Below are positions 1 through 11,649 of a stretch of 64,000 nt of DNA, piece by piece (position 1 is the stretch's first letter; every line of letters begins with the position of its first letter). The stretch is taken from the NCBI GenBank assembly GCA_033782935.1, contig JAWQEG010000286.1:5739001-5803000 (forward strand), in the 5' to 3' direction. The notes below the pieces were generated by a model. It saw nothing but the letters and a program-made list of their open reading frames with translations. It did no database searches and was not told the DNA's origin. This DNA comes from Petrolisthes cinctipes. Taxonomy: Eukaryota > Arthropoda > Malacostraca > Decapoda > Porcellanidae. The translations under genes and the position numbers were made by a program.

Positions 1-683
1 ATTGATATCAAATTAATCTATACTATAAATGTCAATCCGTCTCTGTTTGTCCGCTTATAACTCGAAAACGGTTATACCTACATCCAAAACCCATATATAT
101 TCTGAATCACCATCACCAGGTGAAGGTTTTGGTATGACGTAACTTGACGTAACTCGACGTAAAAATTACGTCATCTACTATAAATCCGCTAAAAAAACGG
201 TTATACTCCCAAAACTATATATTCTGAATCAGCACCACCGGCAAAGGTTTTTATGGCGTAACTTGACATATAAATTACGTTAAAATGTCAAATATTCTAT
301 TTATCGGTTAAAACCATAAAGAAGAGCTGATGAAATTGCGTGCCAAATGTACAGCTAGAACGGATTTTTTCTGTTCGAGCTGAAGAAGGCAAAAAGGCTA
401 TTTGGTAATTCAGTCAGTCAGCTGAAAAGACATATGTACAGTGCCGGACTAATGTTCTGAACTGCAGCCAGCCACAGTGCACCAGCTTTCTGAACCACTT
501 CAGGCTCGGACAACGAAACACCAGATTGATCTTTGGATTCAGATCAAGAGACGGCGCTCGGTGATGAAGGAATGGTGGAATCCCTACATAAGAGATTAGG
601 TGAAGTGATTGACGCTGAGGGAGGCTGGACCATACATGGATGGAATCTTACTATTGTCATTATTATTATATTGTTAATAACCT
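1..683. other. Intergenic repeat-like DNA, no gene seen
   Basis: No coding frame is convincing. The first 300 bases hold an imperfect internal duplication: an 'aaacggttata' block followed by 'tatattctgaatca' and a 'gcgtaacttgac'-type block occurs near 65-150 and again near 195-270. This suggests an interspersed repeat cut by the window edge. The family is not recognised. Confidence 0.4.
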
Positions 684-1270
684 TATAACGGAAAGGAAGC
701 CCTTACGTTACTACCCAGGTGAACAGACTCCAGAATACACGGTACAGTTTATTGGTAATACAAAGGGAAGCAGTACATGTAAGTATACGGGAGGCCAGCC
801 TGTCGTGTAGCGTCGTAGAGAGTCTGTAGTTGCATTGGAGCGTCTGTAGTTGCCGTGAAGAGCAGTGAAGGCTTGAACAACACGTGGGATCTGAGCGAGA
901 ACACGTGTGCGTGGCAGGTGGACGACGGCAGCGAGACAGGGCAGGACTTCTTGGTACTGGAGCTAGTGGTATAGTCTGTCTTCCAGCGGCTGGCAGCACC
1001 CTTTTATCTCGTCGGCCACTGTCCCGGATGTAGCGTCCCTCACGGGACTTTCCCACCTGGTGCAGGTGTGCGGCTTGGTGAATCACTGCCCCAGAAGGAC
1101 TGTGGTCAGACCGCCCGAGTCCCCAAGAGAGGATTAACCTGTATGGCCAAGGGATTAGTGTACTCACCACGTCTGAAGGTTGGATGGTGGTAGAGGTGCG
1201 GCCCAGACAAAGGGTAAGAGGTGCGGCAACGACAAAGGAAAATAGAGGCATGCATGGCGGCGCCATTACA
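684..1270 (-). repeat. LTR of Ty3/gypsy family A (copy 1)
   Basis: A 587-bp LTR that matches the plus-strand LTR at 52785-53367 along its whole length. Read on the minus strand it begins TGTAATGGCGCC and ends ...GTTATA, with an AATAAA poly(A) signal near its 3' end. It directly follows a protease-coding segment on the minus strand. RT, RNase H and integrase are therefore missing between protease and this 3' LTR, so the copy is internally deleted. Confidence 0.85.
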
Positions 1271-1900
1271 GTACCACTACTCTTGGTACCGTAGGTGGCG
1301 ATAGGAGATTGATTTGCTGTGAGGAGGTCATAAGCGGTAGAAGCCTGTCTCTTGCGGTCCTTTTCCATGGGAGGTACTACACTCACTTCTGAGCCTGAGT
1401 CAATAAGGAAGGTGTCTCCCAACTCGAGGTCCTCTACTCATAAGAGGGTACGAGTGGTACTGTGCGGGGGGAAAGAGGTACCAGCAGGAGGAAGTTCAGG
1501 AGGCCTAAGGTGGGCCATACGTGCGTGAACGTGGGAAGAAAAACGTCGTGTAGGGCCCAGGTGTGGTTGATGGGTGGGCGTGGTGATCCGGGATGTTCGA
1601 GGGTGTTTGATAGAGTAGGGGCTTGACGAGGGTATCGGCGTGTCGTAGTGTGGAGTGTCTGGATAAGCACAGAGGCATATGAGTGGCGTTGCGGCCCGGT
1701 TACAGGTGCCAGTTCTTGTGTGCTGGCACTAGAGGCATTTGGGTGGCGAAGCGAGGCTGGTAGAGGGGCGGCCTGGCGGGTAGGGAGGCGATGTGGTGAT
1801 TCGATGGTAGAGTAGTCGTAGTTATTGGTGCGTTGAGGTGAGGGTAGGCCTATTGAGGGCCTATTGAGGTGTTGGGTAGAATGCGGGCGGTGACTTATGA
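1271..1900 (-). pseudogene. Gypsy family A gag/protease remnant
   Basis: On the minus strand, about 1290-1425 encodes a retropepsin start with the motif FLIDSGSEVSVV (catalytic Asp-Ser-Gly). Upstream, 1434-1890 encodes Pro/Thr/His-rich gag-type sequence. The nucleotides at 1680-1880 match the gag region of the plus-strand family A copy at about 49800-49990, which fixes orientation and family. The protease frame runs straight into the LTR, so the rest of pol was lost by deletion. This is a dead remnant. Its upstream end is cut by the LINE that follows and resumes at 5038. Confidence 0.75.
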
Positions 1901-1969
1901 CCTGACCGGACGTGTGTGTTTTTCGCTCTCCGGGTCATTCCTACTGTGTATACTTTCTACGTCTGTGTG

Positions 1970-3358
1970 CGCGCGTGTTTTTCCTCAGGCCTGGAAACAT
2001 GCACATGTTATTCCTTTGTTTAAGAAAGGCGATTTTAATGATGTAAATAATTATCGACCTGTATCTCTTTTACCAATACTCTCCAAAATTGTAGAGAAAA
2101 TTATATGTGACCAACTTTCAAACTTTTTAGAAGAAAATAAGTATCTCTCAAACTGCCAACATGGTTTTAGGCCTAAACTGTCTACAGAGTCTGCTCTTAC
2201 TGTGATTACTGATAATATATATGACAATATGGACAAAAAGAAAATGTCATTACTTACATTATGTGATTTGTCCAAGGCGTTTGATAGTGTAAACCATGAA
2301 ATCCTTCTGAGAAAGTGTTCTAATCTTAACATTGATTCTTTTTGGCTGAACAGCTACCTCTCCAACAGAACTCAGTCCATCAAGCTAAAAAATAAAACTT
2401 CAGCAAAAATCAATATCAACTATGGTGTGCCTCAAGGCTCCATCCTCGGGCCAATACTTTTCACTATTTATGTAAATGACATGGCTGAGTACATAAATAA
2501 CTGTACCCTTATTCAGTATGCTGATGATACTCAGTTTCTTCACAGTGGCTCCTTGAATGACCTAAGTAACATTATTAAAGAAACTGAAGCCACACTTATT
2601 AAAGCAAAAGAATTCTTTCTCAGAAATGGATTGATGGTAAATCCTAACAAAACACAATATTTATCGGAAGCAGACAGTTGCTATCACATGTACCAGGAAA
2701 TATCATAATAAAGTTTGATGGCACCAGCATCTGTCCAAGCACACATGTGAAAAATTTAGGCCTACATATGGATCGACTCATGATTTTCGATGTGCACATT
2801 AATGAAATTACAAAAAAAGTAATGGGGATGCTAATATACATAAACCGTATAAGTATGAATTTTAACAAATCATGTAGAACAATTGTTGTCCAGTCACTCG
2901 TGTTAAGCCTCATAAACTATTGTATAAGAATTTAGGGCACCACCAACACTACTCAAATAAAGAAAGTTCAAAAACTACAAAATTTTGCTGCCAGAGTTTC
3001 TTTGGGAGGTTTGAAAAAACACGACCATATCTCCCCTGCTTTTAAGGAGTTGGGTTGGTTAAAAATCAAGCAGAAGCACATCCTGGATGTTAGTATGGCC
3101 ATGTACAGGTCAGTGAACAACCTGAATCCCAAATGGCTCCATTCCTTCCCAACAGTCCACAGCAAAACAAGTAGCGTGACTAGACAACAAGATAAACTCA
3201 TTATTCCTAGTAGAAAGACAGATACTGGTGCTAGAGCTTTTGTAGTAAATGGACCAAAAAAATGGAACTCCCTGCCTAAAAGCATCAGTAATGCTAATAC
3301 TCTTTCTGTTTTTAGATCCAGACTGATCAAGTATTTATTGCAAAACTCATGTGACTAG
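1970..3358 (+). pseudogene. LINE 1 reverse transcriptase, frameshifted
   Basis: Encodes a CR1/Jockey-superfamily reverse transcriptase missing its N-terminus. Visible blocks in order are NNYRPVSLLP, QHGFRP, DLSKAFDSVNH, YGVPQGSILGP and the catalytic YADDTQ near 2517. The frame breaks near 2650 and resumes at 2678-2935 and 3002-3358. The last part, including 'GPKKWNSLP', is the usual C-terminal extension of these LINEs. At least one frameshift and one stop at about 2933 make it non-functional. The clade assignment is by motif style only. Confidence 0.8.
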
Positions 3359-3453
3359 AAATGATAATTTACTGCAAACGATAGATATATTTTACTCTAT
3401 GTGTATTCCATGATTCAGTTTTAATGTTATTTTATATCTACTTTCTTTTAACA

Positions 3454-3460
<7 letters not shown>

Positions 3461-3550
<90 letters not shown>
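3461..3550. repeat. (AT)n microsatellite within LINE 3' UTR
   Basis: About 90 bases of uninterrupted TA dinucleotides. It is flanked by two near-identical 45-bp segments (about 3408-3452 and 3552-3597), both containing 'cagttttaatgttatttta'. The array therefore sits inside a local direct duplication of the LINE 3' UTR. Confidence 0.95.
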
Positions 3551-3552
<2 letters not shown>

Positions 3553-3877
3553 CATAATTCAGTTTTAATGTTATTTTATATTTACTTTCTTTTAAGATTT
3601 TTTTTTCACTACTGTAATTTTATATCTATTGTAATTTCATATACTACTGTAATTTTATATTCACTATAATTTTATATTTTATATGATCTTGGGATGGCAC
3701 TGCACACCTCACTTATAAAAAACCTAATTTACTTTTCTATGTTTTTTTAATTTATATAATGTTTGACGTGTAGATGACTGTTCTACCCATAATATTCACT
3801 GACTGTAATAGCCACTACCCTGTGGAAAAATAAATGAATTTGAATTTGAATTTGAATTTGAAATTCTCTGTGATGAT

Positions 3878-5037
3878 CAAGATCTAGAATACCAGGTCTG
3901 CTCATCGCGCATATCGGGCCGGGCTGGTGACGTTGATTGGCCCCCAAACTGAGGCCGCTCTCTGTCTACCAAATATGGGACGGAATAGTAGTCTCTATGG
4001 TGGGGGTATATTAGGGTCAATATTAGTGACCTCTCTCATTTCAGTGGCAAAAATGCCTAACTTTCTTGCCAAAATTCAGGGCTTAGACATAATGTAGGCG
4101 AATCGTTTTTGTTTTAAAAATTTCTTCATATGTATAGGTATCGAAAGTTCTCAGTAGAAGTTTTCGAGAAATGACATATAAGCATAGAAATTGTGCTGTG
4201 AAAATAGCATATATACAGGAAGAAGCCTTCATTCTGGCTGTGTATAGAAAACGAGAATATTTTAATCCTTATCAAATCACTTCACACCTCCGCCTCCAAC
4301 ACACACACACACACACACTTGATATGAGTTGAATGTTACATAGTTCATATTCAGACACCGTCGTTTTTATGTATTAATTTATGTATTAATGTATTAATTA
4401 TTAATTTTAGTCTTAAATATTATACATTATTTTACTTAGTTAAGGCCCATGTAATTATATTTGATTAGATTTTGGTGTTTGTATTAGCTACAATAGATTA
4501 TGAAAAGTAAATTATCATCTATTTTTTCTATACTGTCCCTACTGAGAAATATCAACACATGTAAAAATGTATGTGTGTGTGTGTGTGTGTGTGTGTTGGA
4601 GGTGGGGATGTTTAAAGGATTTGATAAGGTGAGTCAGGTAAAGATTAAAATACTTCTATTTTCTATACGCGGGCAGAGGGAAGGAATTCTCCCGTATATA
4701 TGCTGTTTTCACATCACTATTTCTAGTCCTATTTTTAATTTCTCGAAAATTTCCACTGAGAACTTTCGATACCTATGCTTTTGAAGAAATTTTAGAAACA
4801 AAAACGATTCACCTACACAAAATCTAAACCATGAATTTTGGCAAGAAAGTAAGGCATTTTTGTCACTGAAATGCGAGGGGCCGCTAGTACTGACCAGTAT
4901 GTACCCCGATCATAATAGAGACTACTATCCCGTCCCATATTTGACAGACTTGGGCAGCCTCAGTTTGGGGGCCAATCGACGTAGATGCGCAGTGGGGTGA
5001 CAGTTGACGAGCAGACCTGCTGGTATTCTAGATCTTG
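3878..5037. mobile_element. Foldback/MITE element with 8-bp TSD
   Basis: A 1160-bp palindromic element. Its arms of about 440-470 bp (3878-4319 and 4566-5037) are reverse complements, separated by a spacer of about 250 bp. The termini are perfect inverted repeats (CAAGATCTAGAATACC at the left, its complement at the right). They are flanked by the direct duplication GTGATGAT at 3870-3877 and 5038-5045. An 8-bp duplication and CA..TG ends are compatible with hAT or P-type transposition; the superfamily is inference. CA and TG microsatellites mark both inner arm edges. No transposase is encoded. Confidence 0.85.
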
Positions 5038-5165
5038 GTGATGATGGGATGAAGATAATATCTGGGATGGTGGTTTGTACTGTTGCAGGTGTGTTGTGTT
5101 GTGGGATGTAGGGTAATGTGGTAAAGGTGGGAGAATTCGTGGGGTGGGGATGAAGGTTGACATTT
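5038..5165 (-). pseudogene. Gypsy family A gag fragment (copy 1, continued)
   Basis: On the minus strand this matches the gag region of the plus-strand family A copy at about 49495-49617, including the block around 'aactgggatggtggtttg'. It continues the minus-strand remnant at 684-1900 on the far side of the LINE and the foldback element. Beyond about 5165 the similarity stops. Confidence 0.7.
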
Positions 5166-5540
5166 TGGATACTAACGGTGTCAATTACGTTCCAGGGTAT
5201 TTACATATTAAGAAAACAAAATATTTCTTTTTATGTTACCCGCCCCTCATCAGTACTGAACCTAGTCAGCTGTATATACATATGAAATCAGGAAGAACTC
5301 ACAAGAGAGTCATTGGTGGTCTCAAAGTACCATCAGATTGGTGCAAGCCTTACACTCTGTTCATAGATCTATAATAAACATAAAAACGTTTGTGCATCAC
5401 AGTATTATTTTCAAACTATCCACAAAATATGTCTTTAATAAGTTGTCTCATCTCTCACTCTGTATAGACTGCTTAAGTAAAATTGTAAAAGTATATTGCA
5501 GGATAGCAATTTACTGGAAGGTTCATAAATTAAATAACGA

Positions 5541-6125
5541 TGTTCGATCCTCTCAAACTAAGAAGAAAACAGAAAATCATTGATTATTGAAGAACAAGTA
5601 ACAGAATTCATAGTAAACAAAGATGCTCCCAGTCTCTCACGTAGTGATGGTAACAATGTTGTACAGCACATTGTTTTAAGGTTTTATTATATTATGAAAT
5701 CTTAATGTCTTTTTGTGGTACTTTTACACCAAAATACAGTTGAGAAACAAAATTGTAGAGGTCATAAACAGGTAAGGATTATCGCACATTGGAGTTACTG
5801 AACGTAAATGGTAGTTACAGTATGTTTTTTTTTTAGCAATAAATTGGAGCTTTATCGAAGATATTATCGTAATTTATTATGTAATTGGGCCACAATGAAT
5901 ATAATTATTCATTCTATAGACAAATAATTTGTATTAAATGTCCTGTGCGTTACCAGTAAAGAAAATCTGATTTAAAAATTAAACTGAATAAAAGAAAGCA
6001 GACGGGAGCTGAAGTGTTGATTCTTTCTGGCCGCTAGAGGCGCCACGCCACCGTCCCAGCCAACCAAGGTGACGACACGAAAATAAGATCGACTTTCCTA
6101 TCCTTCTCCCAGTACTAAAATCCTT
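5541..6125 (+). repeat. Duplicated block, paralogous to 28.65-31.12 kb
   Basis: About 585 bp with clear similarity to 28650-28860 and 30610-31115. Shared landmarks are 'aaatcattg', 'attgtagaggtcataaaca', 'cacattggagttac', 'ccacaatgaatataatta' and 'ctggccgctagaggc'. In the other locus the block is broken by a LINE. A possible exon edge (a donor-like GTAAC near 5598) has a counterpart at 28709. It may be the tail of a duplicated gene or an unknown interspersed repeat. Confidence 0.65.
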
Positions 6126-6555
6126 GGTATAATCAACAAACCATGCACACCTCTTGAATGGAAAATATATCGTACACATCCGTACACACGTGTGCCAAGA
6201 TAGAAACATATCGTGCGGTTGCTCCCAGTGAGTGCCAGTCAGTGTCGTATGTAGGAATATACGTGGTGTTGACGACGACATAGTATTGGTACGATGGCTC
6301 ATTATTGTGTCGAGGGAAACATCGTGCCGGTATCACGCCATCAACAATGCATTGAAGTCACCTTCAGACCCGCCTCCTCAGTTGATTTTTGTTTTGTTGC
6401 CATATCGGATGCTAGCTGTACATTTCATCACATTTATTTACGTTTATTATGCATGAATAGATAAAAAATACATATATAAAAATTACATTGTATATAAATT
6501 GAAACAATAATGAAGACATAGAGGTCATAATTATAGTTTTCGTAGATTTACCTCC

Positions 6556-6588
<33 letters not shown>

Positions 6589-6769
6589 GCTGCCATACCA
6601 CGGTCTGTTTACATCGTCACTCTTTCGTCAGCTTTACTGTTTATTGTTTGTTTTTATTATTACCTATCACCTCCTTGAGGTGATCTTGAGGCATCACTAT
6701 ATATTTTTCTAATAATTTTTATATTGTAATAGTAGTTGTAGTAGCAATTATAGTAGCAGCAGCTGTAGT

Positions 6770-7065
6770 AGTAGTAGTGGTGGTGACGGTGGTGGTGGTG
6801 GTATTTGGTGTTAAGTGGGTGCGGGGGTAGGTGAAAGGCTAGGGGGGGTACGGGAATATGGGGACAGGCTTGGGGTGGGTAGAAAGCCTGTCCCCTATTC
6901 TCACACCCCCCTAACCCCCCACAAGCCTGTCCCCCTTCCCCCCAAAAAACCCCAAGCCTGTCCCCCTTCCCCCCGAAACCCCTCAAGCCTGTCCCCTACT
7001 CCCGCACCCCTCTAGACCCCCCCCAAGCCTGTCCCCCTATTCCCGCACCCCCTTAAGTGGGTGGT
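6770..7065. repeat. GTG microsatellite and C-rich minisatellite
   Basis: A (GTG)n tract is followed by at least four imperfect units of roughly 45 bp. Each unit contains 'aagcctgtcccc' plus a C-run. Reverse copies at 6808-6890 ('ggggacaggctt') make the whole block partly palindromic. Confidence 0.85.
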
Positions 7066-7587
7066 GGTGTTATTTTGTTGTTGTTGTTGATGTTGTCATT
7101 TTGTATTGGGAAAATGGCGTCGGTCTTACTGGTAAATTGAACTGTGTCCACCTTTCCCTGAACTGGAAGGCGTCGCGGTCGTGGTGTTTCTTGATGTTTT
7201 GCCGGAAGAGGTCGAGACAGGGTGAGGCAGACAGCCACCACCACATGGCGACAAACTGTGGCAGCTCAGATGTCCCACTGTCCTTACTCCCCCTCCTCCT
7301 CCGGCGTTCCCCTTCATCCTCCAGATAGCTACAACAAGGGAACCTAGCTATGGGCTCTACTTTCATTATCAAGTTGATTATAAAATTCTGCATATTTGAT
7401 TGATCAAAATCATAAACTGATTGCTTCCATTATCCAACAAGTCCTCGCAACATGAGCACTTAAATATTTGCTTGTGATTTATTAAGAGCATCCATACGGT
7501 ACCTTTGTCATAACACCATTCCCTGTTAATGACCAATTCATCAAACGATGTAACAGCAAGTTTTTCAAGCGAACCTAAGCTTTATGC

Positions 7588-8140
7588 TATAACGTCAAGG
7601 AAGACCTTGCGTCTTTATCTGGGGTGAACAGACTCTAGGATACACAATACAGTTTATTGGTAGTACACAAAGGTCATACAGAATATGGTAGTATGCTGGC
7701 GTGCCGTGCCACGCCGTAGAGGAGCAGTAGTCACTGTAGGAGAGTTGGCTGGAGGTAAGAGGTTAACCGTGTAATCAGAATGGGAACACGGGTAGATGTA
7801 GGGCAGCTAGGTGGTGTGGCGGCAGGCAGGACGACGGAGGGAAGGAACCTTGTTCTTCCAGAGCTTGAGCTGGAGTGAGTGACCCAGCAGGGCTGGCCCT
7901 CCTTATATCTGGTCCAAGCCAAGGAGAGGAGGACGCAGCTGCTGTCCCCAGGGGGTATACGGCAGCTTGGCTGGAGGTAGGCGTGGTCCCGTGGGCGGCT
8001 TAGGTCTGTCTGGGTCGGGGATTAATTAATATACCTGGCCGGCTAAGAATAGACCAGGGATCTAGGAGTGGTATACCTAGTGATACAGTAGTGGCAATAT
8101 GTGTGTGGTACATAGAGTGGCCACACATGTGGCCGCTACA
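7588..8140 (-). repeat. Solo LTR, family A-related (TGTAGCGG subfamily)
   Basis: A 553-bp LTR on the minus strand that begins TGTAGCGGCCAC and ends ...CGTTATA. It is nearly the reverse complement of 57022-57579. It has an AATAAA-type signal near the 3' end and a TATATAAGG-like promoter ('ccttatatctgg' on the plus strand near 7892). The flanks ATGC and ATGT suggest a decayed 4-bp target duplication. No internal region is attached. Confidence 0.85.
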
Positions 8141-8654
8141 ATGTTTTTTACTGCATCAGTTTTAACACAGATTATAAAATGCCAGGCTCAAAGTTCTAGT
8201 TCATTGCTTTTTCTTTTAGGATGCTCTCTCAAAGTAAAGGATATTGTTTCATTGTTCTCAAATACTTAATACAATTAGGACTCCTATTTCTAAGTATAAG
8301 AGCCGATGCATTATCATCATTGGTCCATTCATTAACTTTTCTCTTGGTTTTGATCGTCTTAATTTGAGTTCCACTAACTTAAGGATTGAGGCCTATCTTG
8401 AGGCGGCCTGGCAAGCACACCTACGGTTAACGTTACTCACCTTGTTCATAGCGTTTCTCGCTACCTTCTCCCATCATGCACCACGTAGTGCACTGCACGT
8501 ACGAGTGAATAAAAGACCGCAGTTGGCCGCACTCACGCAGTCACGCTCACTTTCCGACGATCTACATATAGGTAGATCGTGCACTCTCCAGTGGTCAGTC
8601 ACTTCGTAAATACTTTTCGTCCAGGGCTGCCTTTCTGCCTCCTTCTGTGCCTTT
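8141..8654. other. Unassigned stretch between LTR and LINE
   Basis: No coding frame or recognised repeat. The sequence changes character at about 8655, where an A-run ('tttttttttctatatcc' on the plus strand) may mark the 3' tail of the minus-strand LINE. Confidence 0.35.
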
Positions 8655-8907
8655 TTTTTTTCTATATCCAAAAAGATGAGGACTAAAGGCTATGAGCCTG
8701 CTTATTGTTCTCATCTACGTAGTACATAGTGAGAGTGGTCCAAAGTCATGTCCAATTTCGTTCGAGATACCTAGACACATTGCATTTGAAGGAACATAAG
8801 TCATAGTAAGGTGGAAAGATGGACGAAGGTAGTGTTCTAGAGTTGACCAGTTGTGTATATGAAAGACTGAGAGTACCGGTTAACTCTTGCATTAGGGAGT
8901 TGGACAG

Positions 8908-10525
8908 TTAAGGGGTGAGAACGAGTGGCTTGATGAGTGTTGCATGCTCTCCTGAGGGGAGGAAACATACATTGAGAGAGTTCAGAAGAGCAAAGTCCAG
9001 TGTAATAGTGATAGAAGAGAGAAAGTGATGCAACATTGTGACGAAGAGAGAGAGAGGTTGTAGTGAATCAGTAAGAGGAGAGTTAATGAGATGACAAGCC
9101 TTTGGCTCCACTTTGTCCAGGAGTGTTGTAAATGTTTTGCTACCCCACACATGAGATCCATACTCCATACAGGGGTGGATGAAGCCCCTGTACAGAGACA
9201 GCAACTGTGTGGGGGTGAAGTATTCACGGAATCTGTGCAGCACACCCAACTTCTTTGAGGAGGTTTTAGCTAGAAAGGTAATGTGATCTCTCTAGGAGAG
9301 ATTGTGAGAGAGAGACTCCCAAGAATATTAAGGGAGGGGGAAAGGTCAAGTTGTATGTCGTTGAAGGAGAGGGGATAGTCATCAGGAAGATTAGTACGAG
9401 TTGAAAGATAAAGGAACTGTGTTTTAGAGGCATTAATAACCACGAGGTTCTCTCTGCCCCAGTTGGAGATGAGGGAAAGATCAGAAGTCAGGCGCGCTAC
9501 TGCATCATCACGTGATATGGAGAGGAGCTGCTGGGATGGGCGGTTGTCAAACTGAGTGGAGTAGAGTAGGGTGGAATCATCGGCATAGAAGTGGATAGGG
9601 GAAGATGTACAGGTAAGAAGGTCATTAATGAACAGGAGAAAGAGGGTGGGTGATAGAACAGAACCCTGAGGAACACCTCTATTAATAGACTTGGAAGAAG
9701 AACAGTGACCGTCTACAACAGCAGCTATAGAACGGCCAGAAAGGAAATCAGAGATAAACATGCAGAGAGAGGGATAGAAACCGAATGAGGGCAGTTTGGA
9801 GATTAAAGCTTTGTGCCAGACTCTATCAAAAGCTTTGGATATGTCGAGGGCAACAATAAAAGTTTCACCAAAGTTCCGAAAAGAGGATGACCACGAATCA
9901 GAAAGGAGGGATAGCAGATCGCCAGTAGAGCGTCCCTGACGGAAACCATACTGATGATCTGAAAGAAGGTCATGACGAGTAGCCTAAGGTGCTTATGAAT
10001 TTTGGAGTTAAGAATAGATTCGAAGACTTTAGATAGACATGAGGTCAAAACAATGGGACGATAGTTGGAGGGATGGGAGCGATCTCCTTTCTTCGGAACA
10101 GGTTGCATCAGAGCAAAATTTCAGCAAGAAGGACTAGTGTTAGATGATAGACAAAGATGGAACAGTTTACCTAGGCAGGGTGTCAGCACGGAAGCACAGT
10201 TCTTGAGAACAACAGGAGGAATCCCATCAGGCCTGTAAGTCTTCCGAGTGTTATGGCCAGAGATGGCAGAAAATACTTCCTTTGAAAAGATTCTGATGAC
10301 AGGCATAAGTAAGTCAGAGGGGGGCGGAGTTGGAGGAACAGAGCCAGAATCGTCCAGAGTGGAGTTAAAGGCAAAGGTTTGAGAGAAGAGTTCAGCTTTT
10401 TCAGGTGAAGAGAGGGCAATATTTCCATCAGGAAGGATGTGAGGAGGGAAAGAGGAAGAGGTAAAGTTCCTGGAGAGATTTTTTGCTAGATTCCAGAAAG
10501 AACGAGAGGTGGAAGAATTGGACAA
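8908..10525 (-). pseudogene. LINE 4 reverse transcriptase remnants
   Basis: Minus-strand fragments in order: 10525-10121 (upstream linker), 10108-9803 (PSNYRPIVLTS block), 9761-9270 (NRGVPQGSVLSP block and catalytic FYADDST) and 9249-8908 (HPCMEYGSHVWG, the thumb-like C-terminal region of Jockey-type enzymes). Each fragment is in a different frame, so several indels have accumulated. The combination of YADD and 'GVPQGSVLSP' is standard for the Jockey/CR1 group. It is not functional. Confidence 0.8.
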
Positions 10526-11301
10526 GTCATTGCACTTGGCACAGATGAAGAATTGTTTGGCTAGTCAGAGAACAGATTTGGCACGATTCCGGGCAGAAAT
10601 ATACGGAGCACGAAATTCATCAGTTTGAAGGCATCGGTACCGTCTGAAAGCTTCCTCCTTGTTGTGGACAGCAGTAGAACAAGCGTGTTAAATCAAGAGT
10701 TTCGTGAATTAGTAAGAGGGAAAGGATATGGAATGTATGCCTAGGCCCATGAAAGAGAGAATCACCTCTGTGATGCGTGCAGAGCACTCAGAAGCAAAAG
10801 TCATTCCATGGGAAATCTTGAAAGTACTGCCTCAGATCATCCTAGTTGGCGGCGCTGTAGTGCCACAGACGCCACTTCCTGGGAGGGTTCAAAGGTCTTA
10901 CTGGAGCGATAGGACAGGATACTGAAACAAGATTGTGATCATAGGAGCCAAATGGAGGGAAAAGTTCAGCAGTATAAGCAGAAGGATAAGAGGTTTAGAA
11001 TAAGTCAAGGATATTGGGCTGGTCTCCAAGGCAGTCTGGAATACGGGTAGGGTACTGAATTAGCTGCTCTAGGTCGTTGAGGATAGAAAAGGTGAAGGCT
11101 TGTTCACCAGGTGGATCAGTGGAGGGAGATGAAAGCCAGAGGCAGTGGTGAACATCGAAACCTCCTAAAATGGAGATTTCGGAGAAAGGAGAACGGGATA
11201 GAATGTGTTCCACTTTTGAGGTAAGATAGTCAAAGAATTTTGGATAGTCAGTAGAGTTAGGAGATATACAACACAGATGTATTTAGTTTGAGAGTAACAG
11301 G

Positions 11302-11600
11302 TTAGCCGAAGCCAGAGGGTTGAGAATTCAGAAGAGTCAAGTTCGGGAACACGAGAACAAGTGAGGTCGTTGCGTACGTATACGCAACAGCCGTCTTTGG
11401 CGCGAAACTGAGGATAGAGAAAGTAAGAGGAGACAGAGTAGGGGTTGGGTTGCTGTCAGTTGATGCTGAGATCTGAGTTTCGGTGAGGAAGAAAAGACGA
11501 GGTTTAGCGGAGAAGAGGTGGCGTTCAACAGAAGATAAGTTGGAGGAAAGACCATGAATGTTGCAAAAGTTAATAAAGAGTGAGTCAGGCAATGGTCCAC
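11302..11600 (-). pseudogene. LINE 4 endonuclease N-terminal remnant
   Basis: Encodes 'NFCNIHGLSSN' and 'LFFLTETQIS', matching the first catalytic blocks of the apurinic-like endonuclease of Jockey-type LINEs (Asn-Ile-xGly-Leu, and the Thr-Glu-Thr metal-binding block). The frame closes within about 100 codons. Further endonuclease-like pieces extend to about 10995 in other frames, including 'GGFDVHH' near 11150, a decayed form of the GDFN/H block. Confidence 0.65.
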
Positions 11601-11649
11601 GGGGGGTCGTTATCTAAGGGTCCAGACTAAGGGGAGTTTACTGGCTCAT

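Larger units (their letters stand above)
1970..3863 (+). mobile_element. 5'-truncated CR1/Jockey-type LINE (LINE 1)
   Basis: A non-LTR retrotransposon that begins inside its reverse transcriptase (at the 'FPQAWK' block) and ends in a (TTTGAA)n-like tail at about 3836-3863 after 'aataaatgaa'. No endonuclease is present, which is typical of incomplete reverse transcription. It lies inside a minus-strand gypsy copy whose sequence resumes at the LINE tail. The exact 5' junction and target duplication were not resolved. Confidence 0.75.
5166..7587. other. Non-coding stretch with a paralogous block
   Basis: No complete gene is visible. A short plus-strand open frame at 5144-5374 has no recognisable motif and starts inside the gypsy remnant, so it is not called as a gene. 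The stretch holds the duplicated block at 5541-6125, an AAT/poly-A run near 6555-6590, and a GTG microsatellite plus C-rich minisatellite at 6770-7065. Confidence 0.5.
8655..11600 (-). mobile_element. Decayed Jockey-type LINE (LINE 4)
   Basis: A nearly full-length minus-strand non-LTR element of about 2.9 kb. The endonuclease is upstream (11300-11600), reverse transcriptase is in the middle (9270-10525) and a C-terminal extension lies at 8908-9249. Many frameshifts separate the pieces. A second truncated copy of its 3' part lies at about 26335-26500. Confidence 0.75.

Noticed and set aside
703..1422. 239-codon minus-strand frame as a gene
   Set aside because: Only the first 50 codons are protease; the rest is LTR sequence read through.
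3424..3669. Open frame encoding alternating Tyr-Ile
   Set aside because: It is a translation of the (AT)n microsatellite.
5144..5374. 76-codon plus-strand frame as a gene
   Set aside because: It starts in gypsy remnant sequence and has no motif, splice context or matching frame in the paralogous block.
6660..6986. 108-codon minus-strand frame with Gly-rich N-terminus
   Set aside because: It translates the GTG microsatellite and C-rich minisatellite.
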